From assembly GCF_001721645.1 (NCBI RefSeq), contig NZ_CP017141.1, forward strand, positions 2,976,001 to 3,040,000: a stretch of DNA of 64,000 nucleotides, written 5' to 3'. The notes beneath the pieces are model-generated. The model had not been told where the DNA came from, did not search any database, and worked only from the letters and a program-made list of their open reading frames with translations. This DNA comes from Pedobacter steynii. GTDB taxonomy: Bacteria > Bacteroidota > Bacteroidia > Sphingobacteriales > Sphingobacteriaceae. This document shows positions 36,477-45,867 of this stretch, piece by piece (within the stretch, counting starts at the first letter, position 1; each line of letters starts with the position of its first letter). The translations under genes and the position numbers were made by a program.

Positions 36477-38067
36477 TATCTTCTATACCTGAATGTTTCG
36501 ATATCTTTTCGTGAAGTACATCCAATTCAAAAGGCTTGCTCACCACATCATTTGCCCCGGCATCGATAGCAGTCTGTTTATCTGTTTCTAAAACAGCAGC
36601 GGAGAATGTGATAATTGGGATGTTCTCCTTGCCCTGAACAAAGCCTTCCCGGATGAGCTTAATGGCATCCAATCCATTCATTACCGGCATAAAGGTATCC
36701 ATGAGGATCAGGTCGTAGTCTGATTCTTTTAGTTTATCCAGTGCTTCCTTTCCGTTTTCTACCACGTCGGGATTAACTTCCCAATCTTTTAGGATTTTTA
36801 CGATCAGAAATTTATTAATAGGGTTATCTTCCGCTACAAGGATTCTTAATCCTTTGAAAGGACCTAAATGAGGTTTATTCATCTTTTTTACAACTACAGT
36901 ATCTTTTAATACTTCATACCAATTTGTGAAACAGAAGGTACTGCCAACACCTTCTTCACTGATCACTTCAAGTACTCCGCCTTTTAATTTCGCTAAGTTT
37001 TTAACGATAGACAGGCCCAGGCCCGTACCACCAAATTTCACGGTTGTCTGTTCATCCGCCTGTTCAAAAGTTTCGAATATTTTATCAATATTGTTTTTGG
37101 CTATGCCAATGCCGGTATCAATTACTGAAAATTTAATCTGCAGGTTATTCCCTTTTCTGTCAAGGATCTCTGTTTTCAGGGTAACGCTACCCTGAATGGT
37201 AAATTTAATTGCATTTCCAATCAGGTTCATTAGTATCTGATTCAGGCGGAGGGAATCCGCCAGCACCAGTTTTGGTAATTCTGCATCAAATTCTGTGATC
37301 AGGTCTAGCTCCTTTTCTATAGCACGGATGCGCAGAAGGTTTACTACTGAATTACAGATTTTAACTATGTCTGTTTCGGAACGGTTAATTCTAAACTTGC
37401 CGGATTCGATCTTTGAAAGATCGAGAATGTCGTTGATTACCCCCAATAGTGAATCTGATGAAATCTCGAGGAGATTGATCATCTCTTTCTGTTCCGGAGT
37501 AAGATTGGTTTTTCCAAGCAGATTGGCCAGACCAATAATCCCATTTATCGGCGTTCTGATTTCATGGCTCATATTGGCCAGAAAGTTTTCCTTAATACGC
37601 TTTCCCTGTTCTGCCTGTTCTTTTGCTTTGATCAATTCTTTCTGATAAGCCTCAAGCTCCTGGTTTTTCTTCTTTATCTCCCTTTCGTTTCTTACGAGTT
37701 GGATAAAGGAGTCAACTTTAGCAGAAGTGACGTAAGGATCAAGCGGCTTGTAGAGGTAATCTACAGCTCCAGTATTCAGTCCTTTTACTGCGTATTTCGT
37801 TTCTTTGGAAATGGCCGTCACAAATATGATGAGAATCCCTTTGGTTCTGGGGTTGCTTTTCAAAATTTCTACCAGTTCAAATCCATCCATTTCAGGCATT
37901 TGAACATCGACGAGGGCAATTGCAATATCCATCTCCCAGGATATCCTCAGGGCCTCATTAGGATTGGTGGTAGTGATGATATTGATGTCATCTCTCTGAA
38001 GGAGTGCTTCCAGAGCAATGATGTTTTCGGGTCTGTCATCAACAATCAGTATATTAATCTTTTCCAT
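36466..38067 (-). CDS. hybrid histidine kinase: receiver-kinase-receiver
   Basis: The 533-residue cytoplasmic protein has no membrane segment. Domain order: a receiver (1-125, phosphoacceptor D54 in [12 protein letters not shown]), a short coiled coil (126-160), HisKA (about 158-225, H168 in [13 protein letters not shown]), a HATPase domain (about 268-390, N box [11 protein letters not shown] boxes DTGIGI and GGTGLGL) and a second receiver (407-527, D457 in [12 protein letters not shown]). It receives phosphate at its own N-terminus, suggesting that it sits inside a relay, perhaps downstream of the large kinase encoded upstream in the same operon. No DNA-binding domain is present, so the output must go to another protein. 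Confidence 0.93.
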   Translation of the reverse strand: MEKINILIVDDRPENIIALEALLQRDDINIITTTNPNEALRISWEMDIAIALVDVQMPEMDGFELVEILKSNPRTKGILIIFVTAISKETKYAVKGLNTGAVDYLYKPLDPYVTSAKVDSFIQLVRNEREIKKKNQELEAYQKELIKAKEQAEQGKRIKENFLANMSHEIRTPINGIIGLANLLGKTNLTPEQKEMINLLEISSDSLLGVINDILDLSKIESGKFRINRSETDIVKICNSVVNLLRIRAIEKELDLITEFDAELPKLVLADSLRLNQILMNLIGNAIKFTIQGSVTLKTEILDRKGNNLQIKFSVIDTGIGIAKNNIDKIFETFEQADEQTTVKFGGTGLGLSIVKNLAKLKGGVLEVISEEGVGSTFCFTNWYEVLKDTVVVKKMNKPHLGPFKGLRILVAEDNPINKFLIVKILKDWEVNPDVVENGKEALDKLKESDYDLILMDTFMPVMNGLDAIKLIREGFVQGKENIPIITFSAAVLETDKQTAIDAGANDVVSKPFELDVLHEKISKHSGIEDTTY

Positions 38068-38115
38068 AGGTCTCTGATGTGAGGTTGATTTTATAAGGGG
38101 AACTTTCTCAGGCCC

Positions 38116-38940
38116 TTATGCTATTTTTTGGTAAATGTTGTTTTTCTTATCGATGACCTTGAAACGGCCTGTTTCTGTACTTCTTAAGGTTTCTTTCGCG
38201 CCTAAACATAGAAAACCAAAATTAGCTAAACTATTATAGAATAATTCAATAACTCTTTTCTGAAGGTCTGTATTAAAGTAGATCAGTACATTACGACAAG
38301 AGATGACCTGGAACTCATTGAAAACGCCATCTGAGGCCAGATTATGAGCAGAAAACAACAGATTTTTTTTCAAAGATCTGTTAATGGACGCAGCTTCATA
38401 ACGAGCAGTATAAAAATCAGAAAGCGTATGCATCGTTCCGGTCTTTTGATAGTTTTCAGAATACAATTTCATCTTTTGTAAATCATAGATTCCATCTTTC
38501 GCAAAATTAAGGACATCATTATTGATGTCGGTACCGTAAAAGAAGCTTCTGTCATAAAGTTCTTCTTCAGCAAACAGGATAGCATAAGAGTATAACTCTT
38601 CTCCTGTTGAACAGCCGGCATTCCAAACTTTAATTCTTTGATAAGAACGAAGGTAGGGAATGATATTTTCTTTCACAGATTTATAAAACGATGGATCCCG
38701 GAACATCTCGGTGACATTAACAGTAACTTCAATGAGAAAAGACTCAAAATAATCATGATCATTTGTCAGTAGAGTACGTAAATCAAATAGGCTTAGTTTT
38801 TGCAACTGCATAATCCTGGTCACTCTTCTTTTCAGAGAAGCAGCAGAGTAATCGCTAAAATCAAAACCGTGAATGTTTTTAATGAAATCAATTAATTCTG
38901 ATAATTGATCGTAACTGATGTAATCCTCCTCCTTATGCAT
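38116..38940 (-). CDS. cheR: CheR-type protein-glutamate methyltransferase
   Basis: CheR enzymes methylate glutamates in receptor coiled coils using S-adenosylmethionine. The 274-residue protein has the N-terminal helical CheR domain (7-75, with RRVTRIM) and a Rossmann-fold catalytic domain. The SAM-binding motif is VWNAGCSTGEELYSYAI, followed by FYGTDINNDVL and the ISCRNVLIYF signature. TVNVTEMFRDPSFY is also typical. It starts one base after the stop of the 1160-residue kinase, so the two are translated from one message. No CheB esterase or chemoreceptor is visible nearby. Confidence 0.93.
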   Translation of the reverse strand: MHKEEDYISYDQLSELIDFIKNIHGFDFSDYSAASLKRRVTRIMQLQKLSLFDLRTLLTNDHDYFESFLIEVTVNVTEMFRDPSFYKSVKENIIPYLRSYQRIKVWNAGCSTGEELYSYAILFAEEELYDRSFFYGTDINNDVLNFAKDGIYDLQKMKLYSENYQKTGTMHTLSDFYTARYEAASINRSLKKNLLFSAHNLASDGVFNEFQVISCRNVLIYFNTDLQKRVIELFYNSLANFGFLCLGAKETLRSTETGRFKVIDKKNNIYQKIA

Positions 38941-38941
38941 A

Positions 38942-41900
38942 CTAACTTAACCAAACTCTTAACATTGACAATAACTTGTCCATATCAACCGGTTTAGAAA
39001 TATAATCATTTGCTCCGGCTTCAATACACTTTTCCCGATCATTTTTCATGGCTTTGGCTGTTAGTGCAATGATTGGCAGTTTGGCAAACTTTTTTTGCAG
39101 CCTGATTGCTTTCATTGATTCATATCCATCCATTTCAGGCATCATGATATCCATTAATACGAGATCAATCTGTTCTGATTCTTCCAGTCTTTCCAGTGCC
39201 TCCCTTCCATTGTTGGCAATGACGATTTTAAGATCATACAATTGTAATGCACTGGAAAGGGCAAAGATGTTCCGCATATCGTCATCAGTTATTAAAATGG
39301 TTTTGTCTTTCAGGACTTTCTCCATAGTAGATACGCTTTTAGCTTTAACTGCCCCAGGTTTTGAGGGCGCAGCAGGGCCGTTTTGTTTCAGTTTGTTAAT
39401 AAACAGACTGACCTCATCAATTAGCCGGTCATTAGACTTGTTTGATTTCAGGACCATAGCATCTGTATATCGCATAATGTGCGCCATTTTTTCCTGATCC
39501 AGCTCCATAGCTGTATTAATGATGACCGGAATGTGTGCATGGCGGGCTTGTGATTTTATTTGGTCTAACAAATCAAATCCGGAAATATCAGGGAGTTTCA
39601 GATCCAGAATGATGCAGTCAAATGTCTGTTCATCCAACAAATCAAGTGCTTCTTTGCCAGTGAATGCCTGTTTCACATCTACTCCTTTTTCTGTCAGTTG
39701 TTGGGTAAGTTCTCTGCTTTGCAGTTCCTGATCTTCAATAACTAAAACACTCTTAAAATTGTATTTGAGATAGGCAGCGCTCAATAGTTTAAAGGCCTCA
39801 TCCAACTGCTCTTTTTCAACTGGTTTTTTAAGGAAACCTATGGCACCTTCTTTTTTTGCTTTGCTGGCTTTCTCATTCCCCGCCGACATCATATGTACAG
39901 GGATATGCTTTGTTCTGGAATCAGTTTTTAACTTTTTTAGAATAGTCCATCCATCCATTACCGGAAGCATGATGTCCAGAACAATGGCATCCGGAAGATG
40001 AGAAAATGCCATCTCCAGACCAGTGTCGCCACTATGGGCAAGTATTGGGTTAAAGCCTTTTTCAAGTGCATAATCATTCAGTACATCGGCAAAAACCACA
40101 TCATCTTCGATGATTAGTAAAGTTTGAGGTTCGTCTGACTGCTTTGTCGGAATGATGGCAGGTTCAGGAGCCAGGGGCACAATAGAGATTTCTTCTGGTT
40201 TATTTATAATAACCTGATCGAACTGCTGGAAGGAATTGTTTCTTGGAACAAACAACGTGAAAGTACTTCCCTCATTAGGTTTACTACTTACCTGGATTTC
40301 TCCTCCAAGGATATAGGCCAGTTCTTTGCTGATGGACAAGCCTAGTCCTGTTCCGCCAAATTTACGGCTGGTAGAGCCATCTGCTTGCTGGAAGGCTTCA
40401 AAAATTAGCTTTTGCTTATCTTCAGGAATGCCAATTCCAGAATCTTTTACGGTTATTCCTATAATTTCTTCCGTTGTGTTTTTTAGCCGGTCAGAGAAAA
40501 AGTGAGTATCCTTGGATGTCCTTTTAAGACTTAGTGTGATCTGACCATATTCCGGAGTAAACTTGAATGCATTGGAAAGTAAGTTCTTGACAACCTGTTC
40601 CAGGCGGGATTGATCTGTAAGAATATTTTCCGGAAGGTCATTTTCAAGAATAGTATTGAACTGAATCTTTTTGCTTCTGGCAAGCTCCGTAAACAGAGAT
40701 TCCATACCTTGTTTGATCGCTTCAGGTTTAACGGATTCAATGCTCAGCTCTACTTTGCCAGATTCAATTTTTGACAGGTCAAGAATGTCATTGATCAGAC
40801 TGAGCAGGTCATTTCCCGCATTATGGATAACACCAGCATATTTGATCTGATCTTCATTCAGATTTTCAGGTCGGTTCTCTTTTAAGATTCTTGCCAGAAT
40901 AAGGATGCTATTTAAAGGAGTTCTCAATTCATGACTCATATTGGCCAGGAATTCAGATTTGTACTTACTGGAAATCTCCAGTTCTTCAGCTTTTAAACTA
41001 ATGGCTTCTCTTGCCTGGTTGATGGAAATGTTACGTTCTTCAAGTTGCTGAGCCTTTTCTTCCAGTTCAGCATTGGTTTGACGTAATTCCTCCTGCTGTA
41101 CTCTTAGCTCTTCCTCAGACGATTGAAGCTGATCTGTTTTGTACATCAACTCCTCATTAGTTGTACGTAGTTCTTCCTGTTGACTTTCCAGTTCCTCAGC
41201 CTGCTGTTGGGTTTGTTCAAACAAGGCTCTTAGTTTCACTCTCGCTACAGCGCTGTTCACAGCAACACCAATGCTCTCGCTAATGCCCGTCATAAATAAC
41301 ACCGTTTTTTCATCAGGAGCTTCCTGAAGGCCAAGCTCAATTACAGCAAGGGTTTCGTCTTCAAAAATAATCGGTACAATATAAATGCAGTTTGGCAAAG
41401 TGTTCCCCAATCCGGAACTGATTTTGATATAATCTGAAGGAAGGTTGTTTAATAATTTAACTTTTTTCTCAACGGCGACCTGTCCTATAAGCCCTTCTCC
41501 AAAATGATATTGGTTTGTTTCTCTCTTTTTTGGTTGGTAAGCGTAACCACCAGTATATTTAAATGTTTTTTTAGATCTGTTGATCAGAAAAAAAGCCCCA
41601 ATTGGCGCATTTACGTAATTGCTGATTCTGGTAATAATATTGGCAGATAGCTCATCAATCTCCTGTTCTCCACGCATGGCGTCGTTTACTGCGGTTGCGC
41701 CTGATAAAAGCCAGTTTTTCTGCTCATTTTCAGCGGAGACCTGTTCGAGTTGGAGGTTTGACTCTCTGATTTGGGCTTCTGTTAGTTTTTGCTGATCGAA
41801 TGTTCTTTTGATATATGTAAAAAGAAACAGGATCAGACAGAATATGATTAATGAGCTCAATAAAATAATCCAGGTGCTTTTCTGGCTGCTGCTTACAATG

Positions 41901-42424
41901 TTGGTTTTCCTCTCCGCCAATAACCGAAATTCAGTTTCAACCATTTTTTTGCTAATGATCAACATCTGATCTTTATAATGCTGTCCACCTCCATTTAATA
42001 CCCTGTTTGCTGCTGCATCCTTTCCACTCTTATCGTAGATGCGTATCACTTCCTGCATTTCCGCTACTTTTCTATGAGCGTAGGCATCAAGAGAATCGGC
42101 CCGTTCTATTTGTTCCCGATTGTCACTGATCGTTTTTTTTAATTCCTGAACGGTTTCCAGGATCATAGGAGAGTTCGTATTATAAGGTTTCAGGTAGGCA
42201 CTTTTTTGAGATAAAATAAATCCCCTCAAAGCACTTTCTGAGTTCAGTACCTGTGTCTCCACATTTTTGATCAGATTAATGACTTCGTAGGTATGACCTT
42301 GCCATTTAGTATCTTCCTTCAGTTTTTCGACACTGAAGTATGAGGTTACGGCGGATACGAGGACAAACAATAAGGATACAGTAAAGCCTGTTAATACTTG
42401 TTGTTTAAAAGTTAGCTTAAACAT
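38942..42424 (-). CDS. large hybrid histidine kinase: CHASE3-GAF-coiled coil-kinase-three receivers
   Basis: The 1160-residue protein has a membrane segment (about 11-31), a CHASE3-type periplasmic helical sensor (about 35-180) and a second membrane segment (184-205). Next are a GAF domain (about 245-400), a Glu/Gln-rich coiled coil (400-485), HisKA with H498 (MSHELRTPLNS) and a HATPase domain (about 600-730, GGTGLGL at 690-696). Three receivers follow with acceptors D817, D941 and D1092. The third, ending in AGANDYISKPVDMDKLL, is the best conserved. Receivers stacked behind a kinase suggest an internal relay. The coiled coil has repeated QEEL and NEEL units similar to those in CheB/CheR-associated kinases. 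It begins a leftward operon with cheR and the second hybrid kinase. Confidence 0.93.
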   Translation of the reverse strand: MFKLTFKQQVLTGFTVSLLFVLVSAVTSYFSVEKLKEDTKWQGHTYEVINLIKNVETQVLNSESALRGFILSQKSAYLKPYNTNSPMILETVQELKKTISDNREQIERADSLDAYAHRKVAEMQEVIRIYDKSGKDAAANRVLNGGGQHYKDQMLIISKKMVETEFRLLAERKTNIVSSSQKSTWIILLSSLIIFCLILFLFTYIKRTFDQQKLTEAQIRESNLQLEQVSAENEQKNWLLSGATAVNDAMRGEQEIDELSANIITRISNYVNAPIGAFFLINRSKKTFKYTGGYAYQPKKRETNQYHFGEGLIGQVAVEKKVKLLNNLPSDYIKISSGLGNTLPNCIYIVPIIFEDETLAVIELGLQEAPDEKTVLFMTGISESIGVAVNSAVARVKLRALFEQTQQQAEELESQQEELRTTNEELMYKTDQLQSSEEELRVQQEELRQTNAELEEKAQQLEERNISINQAREAISLKAEELEISSKYKSEFLANMSHELRTPLNSILILARILKENRPENLNEDQIKYAGVIHNAGNDLLSLINDILDLSKIESGKVELSIESVKPEAIKQGMESLFTELARSKKIQFNTILENDLPENILTDQSRLEQVVKNLLSNAFKFTPEYGQITLSLKRTSKDTHFFSDRLKNTTEEIIGITVKDSGIGIPEDKQKLIFEAFQQADGSTSRKFGGTGLGLSISKELAYILGGEIQVSSKPNEGSTFTLFVPRNNSFQQFDQVIINKPEEISIVPLAPEPAIIPTKQSDEPQTLLIIEDDVVFADVLNDYALEKGFNPILAHSGDTGLEMAFSHLPDAIVLDIMLPVMDGWTILKKLKTDSRTKHIPVHMMSAGNEKASKAKKEGAIGFLKKPVEKEQLDEAFKLLSAAYLKYNFKSVLVIEDQELQSRELTQQLTEKGVDVKQAFTGKEALDLLDEQTFDCIILDLKLPDISGFDLLDQIKSQARHAHIPVIINTAMELDQEKMAHIMRYTDAMVLKSNKSNDRLIDEVSLFINKLKQNGPAAPSKPGAVKAKSVSTMEKVLKDKTILITDDDMRNIFALSSALQLYDLKIVIANNGREALERLEESEQIDLVLMDIMMPEMDGYESMKAIRLQKKFAKLPIIALTAKAMKNDREKCIEAGANDYISKPVDMDKLLSMLRVWLS

Positions 42425-42618
42425 ATATGTTAACTATTAAATGTTAAGAACTTATCTGAAATTGTGAAATAAGATTGAAATGAAAGCCTGACGGAGACTG
42501 AGTTGGCTATTCAGTATGATCGACTACTGAATATAGTTTCCGGCATTATCTTTTACAATTTCAAGTCGCCCCCACATAGAGAGATAAAATCAACAACAAT
42601 ATTAATGATAATAAATTT
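42425..42618. other. gap between the kinase operon and the YffB-like gene
   Basis: About 190 bases with no gene separate these divergent units. An in-frame upstream extension of the YffB-like gene (from ATG 42503) crosses it but has no family similarity. No clear promoter for the leftward kinase operon is seen. Confidence 0.35.
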
Positions 42619-42626
42619 TATTTTTG
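42619..42626 (+). promoter_or_regulatory. -7 box of the YffB-like gene, five bases before the start codon
   Basis: TATTTTTG (full TAnnTTTG match) followed by CTGAT and ATG. No -33 TTG is at the right distance, so the assignment rests on the -7 box and on recurrence of the same layout at other genes here. Confidence 0.45.
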
Positions 42627-42631
42627 CTGAT

Positions 42632-42979
42632 ATGATTATATACGGAATACCAAATTGCAATACAGTAAAAAAGGCCAGAACATGGTTAGCTGAAAATAAA
42701 TTTAATCCAGAGTTCCGCGATTTCAAAAAAAACGGTATTACCGCAGAGAAGCTAAATGAGTGGTGCGATACTTTTGGTTGGGAGAAAGTACTGAATAGAA
42801 AAGGAACAACATGGAAGAAGCTTAGTAAGGAACAACAGGATGGCGTTAGCGATCAGGAATCGGCAGTTCAGCTGTTGTTGCAATATACCAGTGCGATTAA
42901 AAGACCGGTTGTTGAGCTCAATCAGAAAGCATTGCTTATCGGCTTTGATGAAGGTAGCTACGAAACCCTGTTAAAGTAA
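42632..42979 (+). CDS. ArsC/Spx-family reductase, YffB-like
   Basis: The 115-residue thioredoxin-fold protein begins MIIYGIPNCNTVKKARTWL, with a single active-site cysteine (Cys9). It continues with the YffB landmarks GWEKVLNRKGTTWKKL, AIKRPVV and LIGFDEGSYETLL. YffB-like proteins are ArsC relatives that probably act as glutathione- or thiol-dependent reductases; arsenate reduction should not be assumed. I placed the start at 42632 because the family starts at the first strand and the longer frame from 42503 adds 43 unrelated residues. The gene stands alone. Confidence 0.9.
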   Translation: MIIYGIPNCNTVKKARTWLAENKFNPEFRDFKKNGITAEKLNEWCDTFGWEKVLNRKGTTWKKLSKEQQDGVSDQESAVQLLLQYTSAIKRPVVELNQKALLIGFDEGSYETLLK

Positions 42980-43046
42980 TTAACATCGCGCTGTTAAATT
43001 TTGTTAAATTGTATTCAGATGGGTAAAATCAACGTTACATTTGAAT

Positions 43047-43784
43047 ATGGCTAAGTATTTATTCTTGTTGTTGATCAGCATTGTCCCTTTTTTTGTCCGG
43101 GCGCAAACCTCTGTATCGGGTACAGTGTATGATTACGACAATAAGACTTTCCCTATCCAGGATGTAATTGTCAGAAACCTCAATAGCCGAGAATTTTCAA
43201 AAACAAAAGCTGCAGGTCAGTTTAGTATTCCTGCTAAGGTTGGCGATTTACTGGAGTTTTCTTATGTTGGTTATCATACTGATACGCTTTTTCTCATAGA
43301 TCTTAAGCCAAAAACTATTTTTTTGCCTGGAAATTCAAAAACCCTAAATGAAGTAAAAATTATCAGCGCAAAGGTAAATCCTTCTGTACTTTACCGGGAT
43401 CCTGATGCAAAAGAATCGAAGAGGTTCGGATCAGATGGATTGAGAGGAAAGGAAAACAATGACAAAGCTGGAGGGATGCTTTTTAACCTTGGCTATGGCA
43501 AAATGAAAAGAGAAAGGGAAAAAGAGCGTATCCTCGAAGAACGCGATAGCTACGAAACGGAGATCAGAGAAAATTTCAATGAGGAAAGTATTGCTAAGCT
43601 GGTTAAACTATCAGGGCAGGATCTTAAAGACTTCATGAGTATATATCGGCCATCAGTTTCTTTGATAAAAGACGAGCGGCCTTTTAATTATACCTATTAT
43701 ATTGTCAAGGCCTATCACAGCTGGCTTAAACTTCCTAGTGGACAAAGAAAACTATCTCCGATGCCCAGGTTGAAGGCGAACTAA
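43047..43784 (+). CDS. exported protein with a carboxypeptidase-regulatory-like domain
   Basis: The 245-residue protein has a signal peptide (residues 1-19, cleavage near VRAQ) and then a beta-sandwich domain typical of TonB-transporter N-termini and Bacteroidota surface proteins (about 22-95, with SGTVYDYDNKTFPIQDVIVRN and LEFSYVGYHTD). The remaining 150 residues are helical and charged (KMKREREKERILEERDSYETEIRE) and match no family I know. No transporter domain follows, so this is a stand-alone module. The start is ATG 43047; an upstream TTG at 43041 is less likely. The M1 peptidase gene follows after 75 bases. Confidence 0.72.
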   Translation: MAKYLFLLLISIVPFFVRAQTSVSGTVYDYDNKTFPIQDVIVRNLNSREFSKTKAAGQFSIPAKVGDLLEFSYVGYHTDTLFLIDLKPKTIFLPGNSKTLNEVKIISAKVNPSVLYRDPDAKESKRFGSDGLRGKENNDKAGGMLFNLGYGKMKREREKERILEERDSYETEIRENFNEESIAKLVKLSGQDLKDFMSIYRPSVSLIKDERPFNYTYYIVKAYHSWLKLPSGQRKLSPMPRLKAN

Positions 43785-43859
43785 TAAAACCGTTACAATG
43801 GTCAGGTATAAAATTTCATTTTATATCTTTAGTTCGAATCTATAAACCAACAACTAAAC

Positions 43860-45815
43860 ATGATGAATAAGTCGACCTTACTATTGGTCTTGTTATGCGC
43901 AATCGGTTTTAGTTCTATGGGTCAACAGACCACCGGAAACTATAATCCTCATGCCGCATTCAACCCCTTGTTTTATACCCAGAATGGTAATGAATACCGA
44001 TCGGCCAATGGCTATCCTGGTGCCAAATACTGGCAGAACCGTGCAGATTATCAGATTACCGCAAAACTTGATGAAATAAAAAGAAGTGTAACCGGATCAG
44101 TTATCATTACCTATAAAAACAATAGTCCTGATAAACTGCCATTTTTATGGCTTCAACTAGATCAAAATCTATTTGCAGAAACTTCACGTGGGAATTCGCT
44201 GATTGCTGCTGGGAGTCGGTATGGAGCCAGAGGAGAAAAAGTAGAAGGCGGTTATAAAATAGAGGGCTTGAGTGTTTCTCAAAAAGCAAAACCAGTAAAA
44301 TTCAGCGCTCTTACTGAGGATACCAGAATGCAGATCCGTTTGGATGAGCCACTGGCTGCAAATGGTGAAACTGTTACCATAAAAATGGATTTTTCATTTG
44401 TTATCCCTATAAATGGTTCTGACCGGATGGGACATCTGACCACTAAAAACGGGGAAATTTTTGCTATTGCACAATGGTTTCCGAGAATGAGTGTTTACGA
44501 TGATATTTTAGGCTGGAATACTTTACCTTACTGGGGTGCGGGAGAATTTTACTGTGAATACGGAGATGTGGATTTCTCAGTGACTGCTCCGGCCAGCCAT
44601 ATTGTTATGGGCTCCGGAGAGCTGTTGAACCCTCAGGAAGTGTTTACTGCGGATCAATTGACCCGTTGGAATGCAGCGAAGCTAAGTGATAAAACCGTTA
44701 CTATTCGTTCTGAGGAAGAGGTAACAAACCCAAAATCACGACCGGCAAAAGAAACATTGACCTGGAAGTTTAAAATTAAAAACACCCGTGATGTAGCCTG
44801 GGCTTCGTCAAAAGCCTTTGTCCTGGATGCAGCCAGAATCAATCTTCCAAGTGGTAAAAAATCACTGGCTGTTTCTGCACATCCGGTGGAAAGCAACGGT
44901 AAGGATAGCTATGGCAGAGGGGTAGAGTATGTGAAATCTTCTATAGAGTATTATTCTAATAAATGGTTTGAATATCCTTACCCAATGGCGGTGAATGTAG
45001 CCAGTAATGTTGGTGGAATGGAATATCCCGGAATTGTTTTTTGTGGCTGGAAGGCAAAAAATGGAAGTGCGTGGGGGGTAATCGATCATGAGTTCGGGCA
45101 TACCTGGTTTCCAATGATAGTTGGAAGTAACGAGCGTAAATTTGGCTGGATGGATGAAGGATTTAACACCTTTATTAATGGGCTGTCTAAATCTGCTTTT
45201 AATAACGGAGAATATAAGGCAAAACCTGAAAACATGCAGGGAGTTGCCAAATACTTAAGTAATGATGCGTTAGAGTATGTGATGTTAAGTCCGGATGCCA
45301 TGAAAGAAGCCAATATTGGTGTAAACCTGTATTATAAACCTTCCTGGGGATTGAATGTGTTAAGAGATCAGGTATTAGGCGCAGATCGTTTCGATTATGC
45401 TTTTAAAAAATATATTGAAAACTGGGCGTACAAACACCCAAGCCCGTACGACTTTTTCCGTGCAATGGAGAATGGAGCCGGAGAGGATCTTTCCTGGTTT
45501 TGGAGGGGCTGGTTCCTGGAGAATTGGAAAACTGACCAGGCCATTACTGAGGTAAAAGAACTCAGCAAAGATGGAGTAAGAACAGGATATAATATTGTGA
45601 TATCGAATTTGGAAAAAATGCCAATGCCGATCATTCTGGAGGTGAAAACAAAAGGAGGAAAGACAGAGGTAATTAAACTTCCAGTAGATATCTGGATGCG
45701 CAATACCAGCTGGACGGTAAATTACCCGACTACGGATGAAGTATTATCGGTAACTCTGGATCCGGACCGGGTTTTACCTGATAGTAACGCAGCAAATAAC
45801 AGCTGGTCTAAATAA
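43860..45815 (+). CDS. M1-family metallopeptidase, exported
   Basis: The 651-residue zinc peptidase has a signal peptide (residues 1-21). The catalytic zinc site is HEFGH (H410, E411, H414) followed 19 residues later by E433 in WMDEGFN. The substrate-binding GxMEN element appears as GGMEYPG, with Tyr replacing Asn. An N-terminal beta domain (about 50-270) and a helical C-terminal region complete the M1 plan. It would release N-terminal residues from peptides in the periplasm. A TATCTTTA -7-like element lies about 30 bases upstream. Confidence 0.92.
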   Translation: MMNKSTLLLVLLCAIGFSSMGQQTTGNYNPHAAFNPLFYTQNGNEYRSANGYPGAKYWQNRADYQITAKLDEIKRSVTGSVIITYKNNSPDKLPFLWLQLDQNLFAETSRGNSLIAAGSRYGARGEKVEGGYKIEGLSVSQKAKPVKFSALTEDTRMQIRLDEPLAANGETVTIKMDFSFVIPINGSDRMGHLTTKNGEIFAIAQWFPRMSVYDDILGWNTLPYWGAGEFYCEYGDVDFSVTAPASHIVMGSGELLNPQEVFTADQLTRWNAAKLSDKTVTIRSEEEVTNPKSRPAKETLTWKFKIKNTRDVAWASSKAFVLDAARINLPSGKKSLAVSAHPVESNGKDSYGRGVEYVKSSIEYYSNKWFEYPYPMAVNVASNVGGMEYPGIVFCGWKAKNGSAWGVIDHEFGHTWFPMIVGSNERKFGWMDEGFNTFINGLSKSAFNNGEYKAKPENMQGVAKYLSNDALEYVMLSPDAMKEANIGVNLYYKPSWGLNVLRDQVLGADRFDYAFKKYIENWAYKHPSPYDFFRAMENGAGEDLSWFWRGWFLENWKTDQAITEVKELSKDGVRTGYNIVISNLEKMPMPIILEVKTKGGKTEVIKLPVDIWMRNTSWTVNYPTTDEVLSVTLDPDRVLPDSNAANNSWSK

Positions 45816-45831
45816 TATAATTTTTCTATTG

Positions 45832-45867
45832 AAAAATCCCATTGTGAATATTCACAATGGGATTTTT
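45832..45867. terminator. bidirectional terminator: 36-base perfect palindrome
   Basis: Arms 45832-45849 and 45850-45867 are exact reverse complements, with A5 and T5 ends and an ATCCCATTGTGAAT core. It lies 17 bases after the M1 peptidase stop, and its last base is the first base of the reversed stop codon of the convergent channel gene, so it serves both. Confidence 0.9.

Noticed and set aside
42503..42631. N-terminal extension of the YffB-like gene
   Set aside because: It adds 43 residues before the first strand of a family that starts there, and the -7 box lies inside the extension.
43036..43043. TACATTTG as a firm promoter for the gene at 43047
   Set aside because: The nearest TTG is 24 bases away and the box is only three bases from the ATG, so it is kept only as a weak member of the leaderless group.
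43829..43845. GTTCGAATC resembling a tRNA T loop
   Set aside because: No acceptor, D or anticodon stems can be folded around it.
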